DNA of 52,719 nucleotides from Rhodobiaceae bacterium (GCA_028285165.1 JANQQB010000455.1:1-52719), one strand, 5' to 3'. Counted from the stretch's first letter, positions 35,946 through 45,099 are shown. The notes: generated by a model not told the origin, from the sequence alone. Translations and numbers: made by a program.

Positions 35946-36110
35946 TCATTGCCCGCCCGCCAGGACATTTCTCAGCTCGTGTTCTGAGAGTTGACGACGA
36001 TCGCGCACTCGGGCCGCGCCTTTGCCTGTGCGACACGTGCGAAGATCTTCGGAGAACCATGTAAGGTCCCAATAGTTGAAATAAGCTGCCGTGCCCGAGA
36101 TTTCGCTCAT
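35946..36110 (-). CDS. Doubtful small ORF
   Basis: A 54-residue frame that begins MSEISGTAAYFNYWDLTWF and ends RDRRQLSEHELRNVLAGGQ. The tail loosely resembles the basic LSDRELxDIG ending of DUF1127 small proteins, but the match is short and no good ribosome site precedes the start. It may be a small unknown protein or chance. Confidence 0.22.
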   Translation of the reverse strand: MSEISGTAAYFNYWDLTWFSEDLRTCRTGKGAARVRDRRQLSEHELRNVLAGGQ

Positions 36111-36674
36111 CGAAATCAGGAATAAACCAGAAGAATTCCTGACAAATCAGGCGAATTCTGTTCTTGGCCTCACAGAGTCCTTGAAGGTCGAATTCGGCTC
36201 GCTGAAACGGTTAATGGTCATCGGATGGACGATCCATCCATGAAACGACGCCGATATTCCAAAACCGTGACATTCGATCCGATCCAAGGACGCATGCGAG
36301 CATCGCCGCTTCGATTTCGTGGGCGCTTTTGCCGTCAAGGTCATCGACGCCCGCCTATGCAATCCCCTGCCTCCACCGCTATTCCTGCGGCCCTCGTCTT
36401 GCTCGTGCTGTTGCTTCCGACCGGCTTCAATCGGTCATTGCATGGCCCGTATGCGGTCGGAGCCGCCCACCGCGGGCCATCACACCATTCTATTTGAATT
36501 GGAAGGGTTTATGCGCAGACGTCTGGCCTCCTGACCGGGTGTTCTCCGCCAAAGTGCCCTCGTGTCATACAGTTTTTTATCTTTTCGGATTGCGCGCGTT
36601 TGGATGCTGCTTACTTGAACAAAGGCGATCCACCAAGATGCACATCCAATGTATACATCGTGGACGTCGGATCA

Positions 36675-36706
36675 CTCACTATAGTGAGATCTATTTTAAG
36701 TAGATC
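36675..36706. promoter_or_regulatory. Two adjoining palindromes upstream of the OmpA-like gene
   Basis: CTCACTATAGTGAG (36675-36688) is a perfect 14-bp palindrome. GATCTA-TTTTAAG-TAGATC (36688-36706) has perfect 6-bp arms and shares one base with it. They end 21 bp before the start codon, so they could be an operator, or stem-loops in the 5' leader that affect ribosome access. Confidence 0.5.
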
Positions 36707-36727
36707 CTGGTCAGACGGAGTAATTTT

Positions 36728-37678
36728 ATGTCGAATTGTTATGTCGTACATTGCCAACAGGGCAATGTTACGCTCGCTCGGCTGCAATTTTTTGACGTCA
36801 GTCAGGCGAAACTCAAGCCCGAACACAAAGAATGGCTGAAGCGGCATGTCATCCCGGCCCTGACGAGCGGTGGCAGCGTGAGTCTCGTGGGCCTTTCCAG
36901 TCGAAGCGGCAAGGCGGCCTTCAACAAGGCCTTGTCGATGCAACGCTCAAAGGCGGTCAAGGATTTCCTTGAAGAAACCCTGTTGGCGAATTTCCCCTTC
37001 AAACAGGTCGATGGTCTCGGGGAATCGCTGGCAGAGGAGCTCGGTCAGGAAGACGGCGTCGAAGACGGTCAATTCCGCGCCGTCATGATTTATGTCCACC
37101 AACTTCCGATACCGCCCGACCCGAAGGTCATCGAAACACCGAAAAAGATCAAACCGAAGCCGAAGTCGGCCTCCACCTTGTGGATCGGCATCGGCGAAAG
37201 TCATTCAGGCGATCTGGTTGCTGTCGGGCGCTACAACTGGAATGCGCGCGTCTACCGGGCCGGCTTGGACGACAACGGCTATGTCGACTATGCGGATCTC
37301 ATGGCGGACGGCTGGAAGCTCGGCGGTGGCCTCGGCGGAAGCGTCGGCGGCATTGTCGTGGTGGCGCACGGCGTCAAATCGGCACGGGAATTCAACAAGA
37401 ATGGCGAATGGTCCGATTGGGATCTCGATCTGGCGATCGGCGGCAAGCTGGGCGACGCCCTGAAGGGCCTGAAGGGTATCGGCAAGATCATCAACACCAT
37501 GGAGAAATACGAGGAACTGAGCCATGCCGCGATCGAGATCACGAAGAACAAGGGGTTCATGAAAAAAGGCCTCTATACGATCCCGATGCTCGGGGTCGGT
37601 ATCGGCGCGCATGTCTGGACCGGGCGCAAATATGGCGGCATCGAAGTCATGTCGGTCGGCAGAACGAAGATGTCGTAG
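36728..37678 (+). CDS. Leaderless protein with OmpA-like domain and glycine-rich C-terminal region
   Basis: A 316-residue protein. Residues about 18-127 resemble an OmpA-type peptidoglycan-associated domain: FDVSQAKLKPEHKEWL, then VSLVGLSSRSGKAAFNKALS and MQRSKAVKDFL, which follow the NxxLSxxRAxxV pattern, and a final RAVMIYVH strand. A basic proline-lysine linker (IETPKKIKPKPKS) leads to an unknown C-terminal region of about 165 residues, with a beta-like start (TLWIGIGESHSGDLVAVGRY), a glycine-rich hydrophobic patch (LGGGLGGSVGGIVVVAHG) and basic amphipathic helices. There is no signal peptide, which is odd for an OmpA-like domain. GGAG precedes the start at a good distance. The layout, a wall-binding module plus a variable tail without a leader, recalls effectors of contact-dependent secretion systems, but I see no secretion genes here. 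Confidence 0.7.
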   Translation: MSNCYVVHCQQGNVTLARLQFFDVSQAKLKPEHKEWLKRHVIPALTSGGSVSLVGLSSRSGKAAFNKALSMQRSKAVKDFLEETLLANFPFKQVDGLGESLAEELGQEDGVEDGQFRAVMIYVHQLPIPPDPKVIETPKKIKPKPKSASTLWIGIGESHSGDLVAVGRYNWNARVYRAGLDDNGYVDYADLMADGWKLGGGLGGSVGGIVVVAHGVKSAREFNKNGEWSDWDLDLAIGGKLGDALKGLKGIGKIINTMEKYEELSHAAIEITKNKGFMKKGLYTIPMLGVGIGAHVWTGRKYGGIEVMSVGRTKMS

Positions 37679-38277
37679 GGCGGCGCTTTCCGGGTTGAAA
37701 GTGCCAGCGGGTTCGGGGCCTTGGGGAAACGGTATTCCTCAAGGCCCAGAGCCGATCCCGGGACTGCCATGCATGCCACAAGCCCGGTGTTATGACCGTT
37801 CGTATGACCCGCCGGTTGGCAACGGTGACGTCTTGTTCAGGACCAATCCGATCACGCGTCCGGCGCAGCGCGATGCGAAGACCTCTGAGCCTGACTATTC
37901 GGAATTGCGCATGGATGATCGACTCGAAACACTGCGCGAGGGGAAAGCGGGCTGCTGCTTCGAAGGTGAAGAAGCGAAGGCGAGCCTTCCGCCACCTTGC
38001 CGTTGTCGCCGGCGATGATATCCACGCAAGCCGTCGGCGAGGGGAGACTTTGGCAAACGTAGTCTTTCTGGCCAGGCCGGTTCGCGACGACATTCGCTGG
38101 GCGAGTAAACACAGTCCCAAACAAATTGAATGTTACCGGTGCCCTTTCAAAGAGCAACGCGAACCATTGCAATTTCATTGGGACCACACGATCTGTCTGC
38201 GAAGCGACCACAATTAGACCATCCAATAATCTTATCCGGACGGTCAACGCTCTGACTCACCTTTGGGCACGTAGGCA
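37679..38277. other. Gap between the two leaderless wall-binding genes
   Basis: About 600 bp. It includes a doubtful ORF at 37773-38018; the last 200 bp are relatively AT-rich and probably hold the promoter of the zinc-protease gene. Nothing else was recognised. Confidence 0.45.
37773..38018 (+). CDS. Doubtful small ORF
   Basis: An 81-residue frame beginning MPQARCYDRSYDPPVGNGDV and ending in a cysteine- and arginine-rich tail (PPPCRCRRR). It is on the same strand as the two flanking leaderless genes. No clear ribosome site or known domain supports it. It could be a small partner such as an immunity protein, or chance. Confidence 0.25.
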   Translation: MPQARCYDRSYDPPVGNGDVLFRTNPITRPAQRDAKTSEPDYSELRMDDRLETLREGKAGCCFEGEEAKASLPPPCRCRRR

Positions 38278-39624
38278 ATGTCACAGCTTCCAATCATCCA
38301 AATAGACAATTCCGTCGGCCGCATGGCGCGTAACAACATGCGGGACGTGCGTGCGGTCCAAGAGCGTCTCAACCTGTTGATGGCGGCTTCCTGGCAACCC
38401 CTGAAACCGGATGGTATGGCCGGCCCGCTCACACAGGGCGTTATCGGCCGTTTTCAAAAAGAGGTCGTCGGCTTTCAAAACCCGGATGAACGCGTGGATC
38501 CGGGCGGCGCGACGATCAAGGCTTTGAATGACGCCTCCTCGGCGACCAAGTGGCATGGGGGGACGATATTCGGCCCAACCGATCCGGACGATCCGCCGCG
38601 ACCTGTCACCCCATCCGGACCGCCAACGATCCCGGTTTTCGGAACATCCGATTTCAAAGGCGGCTTCGATACCTATCCGCCCCCGGCGCATGTTCTGGAT
38701 CGGTCGATCATCGCCGCGCCGCCGAAGCGCGACGGCGCCTGGATCATGATTCCGAAAGGGTCTGAACGCGTTATCCACCTCGGCCTGAATTCTGACCAAC
38801 CGGTCGCGTTTGCGGGCCGGGGGGTCTATCGCGGGGCGTGTTACAATGGGGGCAGAAAGAAGGTCTTTTCGGCCGAACGTATTGCCAACAATCTGGTCAA
38901 AATCCGTGGCGTCTATCCGTGCAGTGACTTTGCGCTCGAGATCGTGCAGGGGGATCGGTATGCACGGATATATGTTTCCGTCAAACCGCGACGCGTCGTT
39001 CCGCTGATCGTTCGCTATGTCGAACAGAAGCGCAATTTTCAAATTCTACTGTCGGGCGCGGAACTCCGCCAAGCCATTAGCATCGCGAACCAGATCCTGG
39101 AGCCGCAAAGCAATGTCAAGTTGGAGCTTGTGGCGGACAGTGTCCTGCGTTTTGAGGACATCGGCCGTCGTGTCGGTCGCGTCATTGATACCGATGAATT
39201 CAGGCATCTGGCAAAATTCAATCGAAATGGAGAGCATCCGCAAGAACAGCACGCTCGCAGAGTTCCCATGATCAATGTGTACGTCGTGCGTGCAATCAAA
39301 TCCAAGGAGCCCGGAGTGAGTCCGGCGGGTGTTGCAAACTGGACAGAAAACACGATCCTGCTCGATGACCGCTCCATCGGCAGCCGAACGAACGTGAACG
39401 CTGTCGGACGCACGCTCGCTCACGAGGTCGGGCATCACCTTCTGCAACACTTTTATGATGGCTGGAAACAGTTTGCGGTCAATATTGGCCACAATCCTTA
39501 CCGGGATTCCCTCATGTATGAATCGACCAGTTTCGGCGGTTCGCGGCTCTATCGTGCTGAGATTGAGCAGATCAATCCCTCAAATCTGCAGCACCCCCAC
39601 TACGACCCAAGTGTTTTTACCTGA
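38278..39624 (+). CDS. Leaderless peptidoglycan-binding-like protein with zinc metalloprotease motif
   Basis: A 448-residue protein. Residues about 17-85 resemble a PG_binding_1 domain (MRDVRAVQERLNLLM, then DGMAGPLTQGVIGRFQKEVV). A proline-rich linker follows (about 100-120). A middle beta-rich region (about 150-250) has two cysteines. The C-terminal part has a zinc-protease signature: HEVGHHLLQHF (His382, Glu383, His386), and a later SLMYES with a methionine-turn-like Met413. The third zinc ligand is not certain: the exact HExxHxxGxxH pattern is not met. There is no signal peptide. The start at 38278 lacks a strong ribosome site. A peptidoglycan-anchored protease without a leader could be an injected or contact-delivered enzyme, or a cytoplasmic protein; the target is unknown. 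Confidence 0.75.
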   Translation: MSQLPIIQIDNSVGRMARNNMRDVRAVQERLNLLMAASWQPLKPDGMAGPLTQGVIGRFQKEVVGFQNPDERVDPGGATIKALNDASSATKWHGGTIFGPTDPDDPPRPVTPSGPPTIPVFGTSDFKGGFDTYPPPAHVLDRSIIAAPPKRDGAWIMIPKGSERVIHLGLNSDQPVAFAGRGVYRGACYNGGRKKVFSAERIANNLVKIRGVYPCSDFALEIVQGDRYARIYVSVKPRRVVPLIVRYVEQKRNFQILLSGAELRQAISIANQILEPQSNVKLELVADSVLRFEDIGRRVGRVIDTDEFRHLAKFNRNGEHPQEQHARRVPMINVYVVRAIKSKEPGVSPAGVANWTENTILLDDRSIGSRTNVNAVGRTLAHEVGHHLLQHFYDGWKQFAVNIGHNPYRDSLMYESTSFGGSRLYRAEIEQINPSNLQHPHYDPSVFT

Positions 39625-39709
39625 TCGCGGTGGCTGGCGACGACCGGCGGTCGAAGCCGAGGTGATGTGTGAGCAAGAGCGAGAATCCTCAGGATTGAAG
39701 CCTGCCGCA

Positions 39710-39752
39710 CAAAAAACAGACCCACCCGGTCAAGTCGGCCAGGTGGGTCTTG
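39710..39752 (-). terminator. Intrinsic terminator downstream of nrdJ
   Basis: Inverted repeat GACCCACC / GGTGGGTC (39719-39726 and 39742-39749). Read on the minus strand it is followed by TGTTTTTTG, so it is a good Rho-independent terminator about 100 bp after the nrdJ stop. On the plus strand it is followed by TTGCGATTTT and may also end transcripts of the protease gene. Confidence 0.8.
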
Positions 39753-39846
39753 CGATTTTCAGAACGAATCGCGCCGCTGTCTGGTTTGCGACGCCACCCG
39801 ATTGGCGGGCTCCAGAACCAGGAGCCCATTGGCCGTCTGCGCCTCC

Positions 39847-42800
39847 TCAGCTACACCCGCTCGTCGCGCCGCAGGTGTCGCATTTCAGGCAGGTGCCGTT
39901 GCGCACCATGGTGAAATTGCCACACTCGCCGCAGGCCTCGCCTTCATAGCCCTTCATGCGGGCCAGCGCGATCTGGTCGGCCTGTTTCGGTTGGGGTTGT
40001 TCGATCTGCACTTCCGCGGTCACCGTCTGAACGGCGGTCTCGGTATCGATGTCGCGCTTGAAGGCCAAAGCCGCGGCGGCCACGAGGCCGGCGGTATTGG
40101 TGGCGCTGCCGGCCGAGATCGCCGAGACGTTCGACGATGCGGTCGTGGGATCCGACGCCTTGCCGGCCGGTTCCGGTGAGCCGGCGACGACCTGGAAGCC
40201 GGTCCGGCCGCGCACCAGGCCTTTCGAGACGATCGTCTCGGCCTGCGACCCGTCATTGCCGGGACCGCCATCGGTATCGGTCTGGCTGCCGAAATCGGAA
40301 GGCGTGACATGGGCGAGGTCGTGGCGGCCGAGATAGGACACGGCCAGTTCCCGGAACACATAGTCGAGGATCGACGTGGCGTTCTTGATCGCCTCGTTGC
40401 CCTGGACCATGCCGGCCGGCTCGAACTTGGTGAAGACGAACGAGTCGACATATTCCTCGAGCGGCACGCCGTATTGCAGGCCGAGCGACACCGCGATCGC
40501 GAAATTGTTCATCATCGCTCGGAAGGCGGCGCCTTCCTTGTGCATGTCGATGAAGATCTCGCCGAGGCGCCCGTCCTCGTATTCACCGGTGCGCAGATAG
40601 ACCTTGTGGCCGCCGACCGTCGCCTTCTGGGTATAGCCCTTGCGTCGGTCGGGCAGTTTTTCCTGGGCGCGCACCTCGCGCTCGATGATGCGTTCCACGA
40701 TGCGTTCCGCGGCGATCTGCGCGCGTGCCGGTGCCGGGGCGGCGATGATCTGCTCGGCGAGGTCCTCGGCCTCGTCGTCATCGTCGGCCAGAAGCTGCGC
40801 GTTCAGCGGCTGCGACAGCTTGGAACCGTCGCGATAGAGCGCGTTGGCCTTGAGGGCCAGCTTCCAGGACAGCATGTAGGCGTTCTTGCAATCCTCGACG
40901 GTCGCGTCGTTCGGCATGTTGATCGTCTTGGAGATCGCACCGGAGATGAACGGCTGGGCGGCCGCCATCATGCGGATGTGGCTTGCCACCGACAGATAGC
41001 GCTTGCCGAGCCGGCCGCAGGGATTGGCGCAGTCGAAGATCGGCAGATGCTCTTCTTTCAGATGCGGCGCGCCTTCGAGCGTCATGGCGCCGCAGCAATG
41101 GATGTTGGCGGCCTCGATGTCCTTCTTGGAAAAGCCGAGGTGGGCCAGCATGTCGAAGGACGGATCGTCGAGTTCCTCGTCCGATAGGCCGAGCACGGTG
41201 CGGCAGAACTCCTCGCCGAGCGACCATTTGTTGAACGCGAACTTGATGTCGAAGGCGGAGGCGAGGCCGGATTCCAGGGTTTTCAGCGTGTCCGGGTCAA
41301 ATGCCTTGTCCGCCAGCGCTTCGTGGTTGACGCCGGGCGCGCCGTCGAGCGTGCCGTGACCGACGGCATAGGCTTCGATGTTGCGGATCTCGTCTTCGGT
41401 ATACCCCAACCGAGCGAGCGCTTCGGGAACGGCCCGGTTGATGATCTTGAAATAGCCGCCGCCGGCCAGTTTCTTGAACTTCACAAGGGCGAAGTCCGGT
41501 TCGATGCCGGTCGTGTCGCAATCCATGACCAGCCCGATCGTGCCGGTCGGCGCGATCACGGTTGCCTGGGCGTTGCGATAGCCGTGCTGCTCGCCGAGCA
41601 TGAGGGCCCGGTCCCAGGCCGTGCGGGCGCGGTCGATCAGGCGATCGTCCGGGCAGGACGCATGGTCAAGCGGTACCGGATTTGTGTTCAATTCCTCATA
41701 GCCGGTATCGTAGCCATAGGCCGCGCGGCGATGGTTGCGGATCACCCGCAACATGTGTTCGCCGTTTTCCGGGTAGCCGGGGAACGGACCGAGCTCGCCG
41801 GCCATCTCCGCCGACGTGGCATAAGCGACGCCGGTCATGGTTGCGGTAATGGCACCGCAGATCGCCCGGCCTTCGTCGGAATCGTAGGAAATGCCGGACG
41901 TCATCAAAAGGCCGCCGATATTGGCGTAGCCGAGACCGAGCGTGCGGTATTCATACGACAATTGAGCGATCTGGCGGGACGGGAATTGTGCCATCAGCAC
42001 GGAAACTTCCAGCACGATCGTCCACAGGCGCACGCTGTGCTCGAAGGCCGCCACATCGAACCGGGCGTCCGCTTCGCGATATTGCATCAGGTTCAAGGAA
42101 GCGAGATTGCACGCCGTGTCGTCAAGGAACATGTATTCCGAGCACGGATTCGAGGCGCGGATCTCGCCGGAAGCCGGGCAGGTGTGCCAGTCGTTGATCG
42201 TCGTATGGTATTGGATGCCCGGATCGGCAGACGCCCAGGCGGCATGGCCGACCTGTTCCCACAGATCCTTGGCTTTCAGCGTCTTGGCGACCGTGTCGGT
42301 GATGCGGTTCTTGAGAACCCAGTCCTTGTCCTGTTCGACGGCGCGCAGGAAATCATCGTTGACGCGCACCGAATTGTTCGAATTCTGGCCGGAAACCGTC
42401 AGATAGGCTTCCGAATCCCAATCGGTGTCGTAGGTCTTGAACTCGATCGACGTGTGGCCCTGTTTGGCGAACTGGATCACCCGGCGAATGTAGTTTTCCG
42501 GAACCAACGCCTTCTTGGCGGCCCGCACTTCCCGTTTCAGGGCCGTGTTCTTCTGGGGATCGAAACAATCGTCGCCGGATCCCTGACAGTTCACGCAGGC
42601 CTTCATGATCGCGCTCAGATGCCTTGAGCAGATCTTGGAGCCGGTGACGAGGGCCGCGACCTTCTGTTCCTCTTTGACCTTCCAGTTGATGTAGTCCTCG
42701 ATGTCCGGGTGGTCGATGTCCACCACGACCATCTTGGCAGCGCGGCGGGTCGTGCCGCCGGACTTGATGGCGCCGGCCGCGCGGTCGCCGATCTTCAGGA

Positions 42801-43569
42801 ACGACATCAGGCCGGAGGACTTGCCGCCGCCGGACAGTTTTTCGCCTTCGCCGCGCAGACGCGAGAAGTTCGATCCCGTGCCGGAACCGTATTTGAACAG
42901 GCGCGCTTCGCGCACCCACAGATCCATGATGCCGCTTTCATTGACGAGGTCGTCCTCGACGGACTGGATGAAGCAGGCATGCGGTTGCGGGTGTTCGTAG
43001 GCCGTGGCCGAGCGGGTCAGCTCGCCGGTCTGCGGGTCGACATAAAAATGGCCCTGGCTCGGACCGTCGATGCCGTAGGCCCAGTGCAAGCCGGTGTTGA
43101 ACCATTGCGGGGAGTTCGGGGCCACCTTCTGGGTGGCGAGCATGAAGCGCAGTTCGTCGAAGAACGCATGGGCATCTTCTTCGGCGTCGAAATAACCGCC
43201 CTTCCAGCCCCAATAGGTCCAGGTCCCGGCCAGGCGGTCGAAAACCTGGCGCGAATCGCGTTCCGGACCGAACCGATCGTCCTCGGGCAGGCTTTCAAGA
43301 GCGTCCTGATCCGCTTCGCCGCGCCACAGCCACGACGGGACGGTGTTCTCTTCCACGCGTTTCAGATGGGCCGGAACACCCGCCTTGCGGAAGTATTTCT
43401 GGGCAATGATGTCGCCGGCAACCTGGGACCACGAAGCAGGGATCTGGATGTCCTCAAGACGGAACACGACCGAACCGTCCGGATTGCGGATCTCACTCGT
43501 CGCCGAGCGGAATTCGATGTCCGCATAGGGCGACTGACCCTGCTTTGTGTAGTGCCGTTCTATCTTCAT
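39847..43569 (-). CDS. nrdJ: Adenosylcobalamin-dependent (class II) ribonucleoside-diphosphate reductase
   Basis: A 1240-residue class II ribonucleotide reductase that makes deoxyribonucleotides using adenosylcobalamin to generate the thiyl radical, with no need for oxygen. The catalytic centre is in [20 protein letters not shown], which holds the conserved Asn, radical Cys and Glu (NPCSE). The reducing cysteines at the far C-terminus sit in a zinc-ribbon-like tail, CGECGNF and [14 protein letters not shown] large insertion relative to the shortest class II enzymes is normal for this alphaproteobacterial form. I chose the ATG at 43569, giving [20 protein letters not shown], the family's usual start. 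The gene is alone, followed by a terminator and preceded by a candidate NrdR box. A B12 supply is essential for its function. Confidence 0.95.
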   Translation of the reverse strand: MKIERHYTKQGQSPYADIEFRSATSEIRNPDGSVVFRLEDIQIPASWSQVAGDIIAQKYFRKAGVPAHLKRVEENTVPSWLWRGEADQDALESLPEDDRFGPERDSRQVFDRLAGTWTYWGWKGGYFDAEEDAHAFFDELRFMLATQKVAPNSPQWFNTGLHWAYGIDGPSQGHFYVDPQTGELTRSATAYEHPQPHACFIQSVEDDLVNESGIMDLWVREARLFKYGSGTGSNFSRLRGEGEKLSGGGKSSGLMSFLKIGDRAAGAIKSGGTTRRAAKMVVVDIDHPDIEDYINWKVKEEQKVAALVTGSKICSRHLSAIMKACVNCQGSGDDCFDPQKNTALKREVRAAKKALVPENYIRRVIQFAKQGHTSIEFKTYDTDWDSEAYLTVSGQNSNNSVRVNDDFLRAVEQDKDWVLKNRITDTVAKTLKAKDLWEQVGHAAWASADPGIQYHTTINDWHTCPASGEIRASNPCSEYMFLDDTACNLASLNLMQYREADARFDVAAFEHSVRLWTIVLEVSVLMAQFPSRQIAQLSYEYRTLGLGYANIGGLLMTSGISYDSDEGRAICGAITATMTGVAYATSAEMAGELGPFPGYPENGEHMLRVIRNHRRAAYGYDTGYEELNTNPVPLDHASCPDDRLIDRARTAWDRALMLGEQHGYRNAQATVIAPTGTIGLVMDCDTTGIEPDFALVKFKKLAGGGYFKIINRAVPEALARLGYTEDEIRNIEAYAVGHGTLDGAPGVNHEALADKAFDPDTLKTLESGLASAFDIKFAFNKWSLGEEFCRTVLGLSDEELDDPSFDMLAHLGFSKKDIEAANIHCCGAMTLEGAPHLKEEHLPIFDCANPCGRLGKRYLSVASHIRMMAAAQPFISGAISKTINMPNDATVEDCKNAYMLSWKLALKANALYRDGSKLSQPLNAQLLADDDDEAEDLAEQIIAAPAPARAQIAAERIVERIIEREVRAQEKLPDRRKGYTQKATVGGHKVYLRTGEYEDGRLGEIFIDMHKEGAAFRAMMNNFAIAVSLGLQYGVPLEEYVDSFVFTKFEPAGMVQGNEAIKNATSILDYVFRELAVSYLGRHDLAHVTPSDFGSQTDTDGGPGNDGSQAETIVSKGLVRGRTGFQVVAGSPEPAGKASDPTTASSNVSAISAGSATNTAGLVAAAALAFKRDIDTETAVQTVTAEVQIEQPQPKQADQIALARMKGYEGEACGECGNFTMVRNGTCLKCDTCGATSGCS

Positions 43570-43697
43570 CCCGTAATCCCCGAAATTTCCTGCCGAGCCG
43601 GCCTTTCGCCGCCCGTGTGACAACATTTGACCCCGATTTCCGTCGACGCCTCGACAGAGTCGTTTTTTCCGTATGTTGGGTCCATAGCAACTGCCAA

Positions 43698-43713
43698 ATA
43701 CTAAATATAGGGT
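43698..43713. promoter_or_regulatory. Candidate NrdR box
   Basis: ATACTAAATATAGGGT matches the NrdR consensus acaCwAtATaTwGtgt at 13 of 16 positions by eye, including all core C, A, AT, T and G positions. It is about 130 bp upstream of the nrdJ start. NrdR normally binds two boxes about 31 bp apart; I see no convincing second one at that spacing. Confidence 0.45.
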
Positions 43714-43731
43714 TACCGGCGCTTATGAACG

Positions 43732-43754
43732 AGAAAATTTATGCTAAATTTTCT
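43732..43754. promoter_or_regulatory. Perfect 10-bp inverted repeat upstream of nrdJ
   Basis: Arms AGAAAATTTA and TAAATTTTCT separated by TGC. It is centred 38 bp from the candidate NrdR box on its upstream side relative to nrdJ. It may be a second regulator site or overlap the nrdJ promoter. Confidence 0.45.
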
Positions 43755-44232
43755 GCCGGAAATCCCCAAAATTCGGCCATGCAAAACCAGGCCCGCAAAA
43801 CCATGCTGGCTGAGGTCCGGAACCATATTTTTTTTGACTGAACTGTTCGGGCCGGGACGACCGGACAGGATCGTCGCTGCCGAGGACCAAAAGCTAGTCC
43901 GACTCCGCGAAAGGCGTCAAGGCAAACGACGGTCGCGCACACGAGGCTGCGGAAATCCGGTGAAAAATGGGGACAAGACTTTCCGCTCTTGCGCGACCGA
44001 ATCGGTCGCTCCAGAGAATCGTCAGCCGAATCGCGTGACCCAACGGTGTTTCCAACCCGCCCGGAGCCCGAACCGTTAACGCGATCCTTCAATTTCGATT
44101 CAAACGCGTCCTACGGGTTTGACCGCAATTTAAGCCGATCGTGGCATTGTAACGCGCATCGACACAGATGGTCTTGCCAGCGGCAGATCGGACGCGTTCC
44201 GCGGTGGAAAGGCGCGTTCCGAGCCCGGCAGG

Positions 44233-45099
44233 ATGACGGGGGCACGGACGGGAATGAAAACGCACGCATCATTCGGACTGCCGACGGAATTGCTCGACAT
44301 TGTGGTCGTCGACGATTCCCGTCCGATGCAGACGATCCTGCGGTCTATCCTGTTTGCCTGCTCGGTGGCGCGCATCCGCATGTTCGATTCGGCGGAAGAG
44401 GCGCTGCAATCCATGCTGGCCGAACCGCCGAACATGATCATCACCGACTATCGCATGAGCCCGATGAACGGCTATCAATTGTTGCGCTCCATCCGGAACC
44501 GCAACATGGCGCCGCTGTGTTATGTGCCGGTGATCATGATCACGGCGCACGGAACACGATCGGTCGTGGAAAAGGCCTATCGCGGCGGGGCGCAATGCGT
44601 CCTGGTCAAGCCAATCTCGCCGAGTGTCCTGCAAAAGAGACTGGAATGGATTTCGCGTGACAGCCGGCCGTTTGAATATGACGAGACGGGTCATTGCGTG
44701 ATTCGGGGCGTGGAAGCGATCCTGGATCAGCACCAGGAACGGTTCGAGACGCTGAACCAGGCCCGCGAATACCACGATCTGATGACCCGGCAGGTTACCC
44801 AGATCCAGGACGAAGTCGACGCGGTCTTCAAGTCTGTCGAGCCGGATCCCGAAGACGAGCCGCAGGAGAATTCCGAAGATCTGGTGTTCACGGATATCGA
44901 GGCGCTCATCCCCGTACCCGCGTCGTCGAAGGATGCCGAAACCGCCGGCGACGGCGGTGCCGCACCGGAGGAACAACCGGCTGCCGAACCGAAAGAGGAC
45001 GCCGAGACGCCAGACCAGAAACCGCCGGCGCGGCTCGGAGGTTTTGCCCGGATCCGCAGCCATTCCGATCGATCCAACATTCGCAAGCGTGTGGGGTGA
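44233..45099 (+). CDS. Orphan response regulator with long acidic tail
   Basis: A 288-residue protein. Residues about 20-145 are a CheY-like receiver: the acidic pair in DIVVVDDSRPMQT, the phosphorylated aspartate in NMIITDYRMSPMNGY, the threonine in MITAHG and the lysine in VLVKPIS. After it comes a helical region with heptad character (EAILDQHQERFETLNQAREY and DLMTRQVTQIQDEVDAV), then an acidic, proline-rich tail that is probably disordered, and a basic end. There is no DNA-binding or enzymatic output domain, so it likely acts by protein contact. No kinase gene is adjacent. The ATG at 44254 (MKTHASFGL) is an equally good start, since it has a purine-rich site. It is followed by the NDUFA12 gene. 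Confidence 0.82.
   Translation: MTGARTGMKTHASFGLPTELLDIVVVDDSRPMQTILRSILFACSVARIRMFDSAEEALQSMLAEPPNMIITDYRMSPMNGYQLLRSIRNRNMAPLCYVPVIMITAHGTRSVVEKAYRGGAQCVLVKPISPSVLQKRLEWISRDSRPFEYDETGHCVIRGVEAILDQHQERFETLNQAREYHDLMTRQVTQIQDEVDAVFKSVEPDPEDEPQENSEDLVFTDIEALIPVPASSKDAETAGDGGAAPEEQPAAEPKEDAETPDQKPPARLGGFARIRSHSDRSNIRKRVG

Larger units (their letters stand above)
35639..36727. other. Long gene-poor gap
   Basis: Almost 1.1 kb without a convincing gene in a window that is otherwise densely coded. It contains the likely promoters of the VPLPA-CTERM gene and of the OmpA-like gene, one doubtful short ORF (35946-36110) and a pair of palindromes near 36690. No tRNA, transposase remnant or repeat was recognised. 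Confidence 0.55.
43570..44232. other. Divergent control region of nrdJ and the response regulator
   Basis: About 660 bp with no supported gene; the frames here are short and unlike proteins. It holds the candidate NrdR box, a perfect 10-bp inverted repeat and an eight-T tract at about 43828. I looked for the conserved B12-box of a cobalamin riboswitch and did not see one. Confidence 0.5.

Noticed and set aside
36671-36691. Resemblance to a T7-type phage promoter (ACTCACTATAG followed by GAGA)
   Set aside because: The match is striking at the core but fails over the upstream recognition bases, and there is no phage polymerase gene. The palindrome at the site explains the sequence better.
39625-39846. 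Possible extra gene between the zinc protease and nrdJ
   Set aside because: The frame here is short and ends in the nrdJ terminator; no start, ribosome site or protein character was seen.
43570-43860. Cobalamin riboswitch upstream of the B12-dependent nrdJ
   Set aside because: I looked for the conserved B12-box and the expected stem pattern on the minus strand and found neither; the leader is also short.
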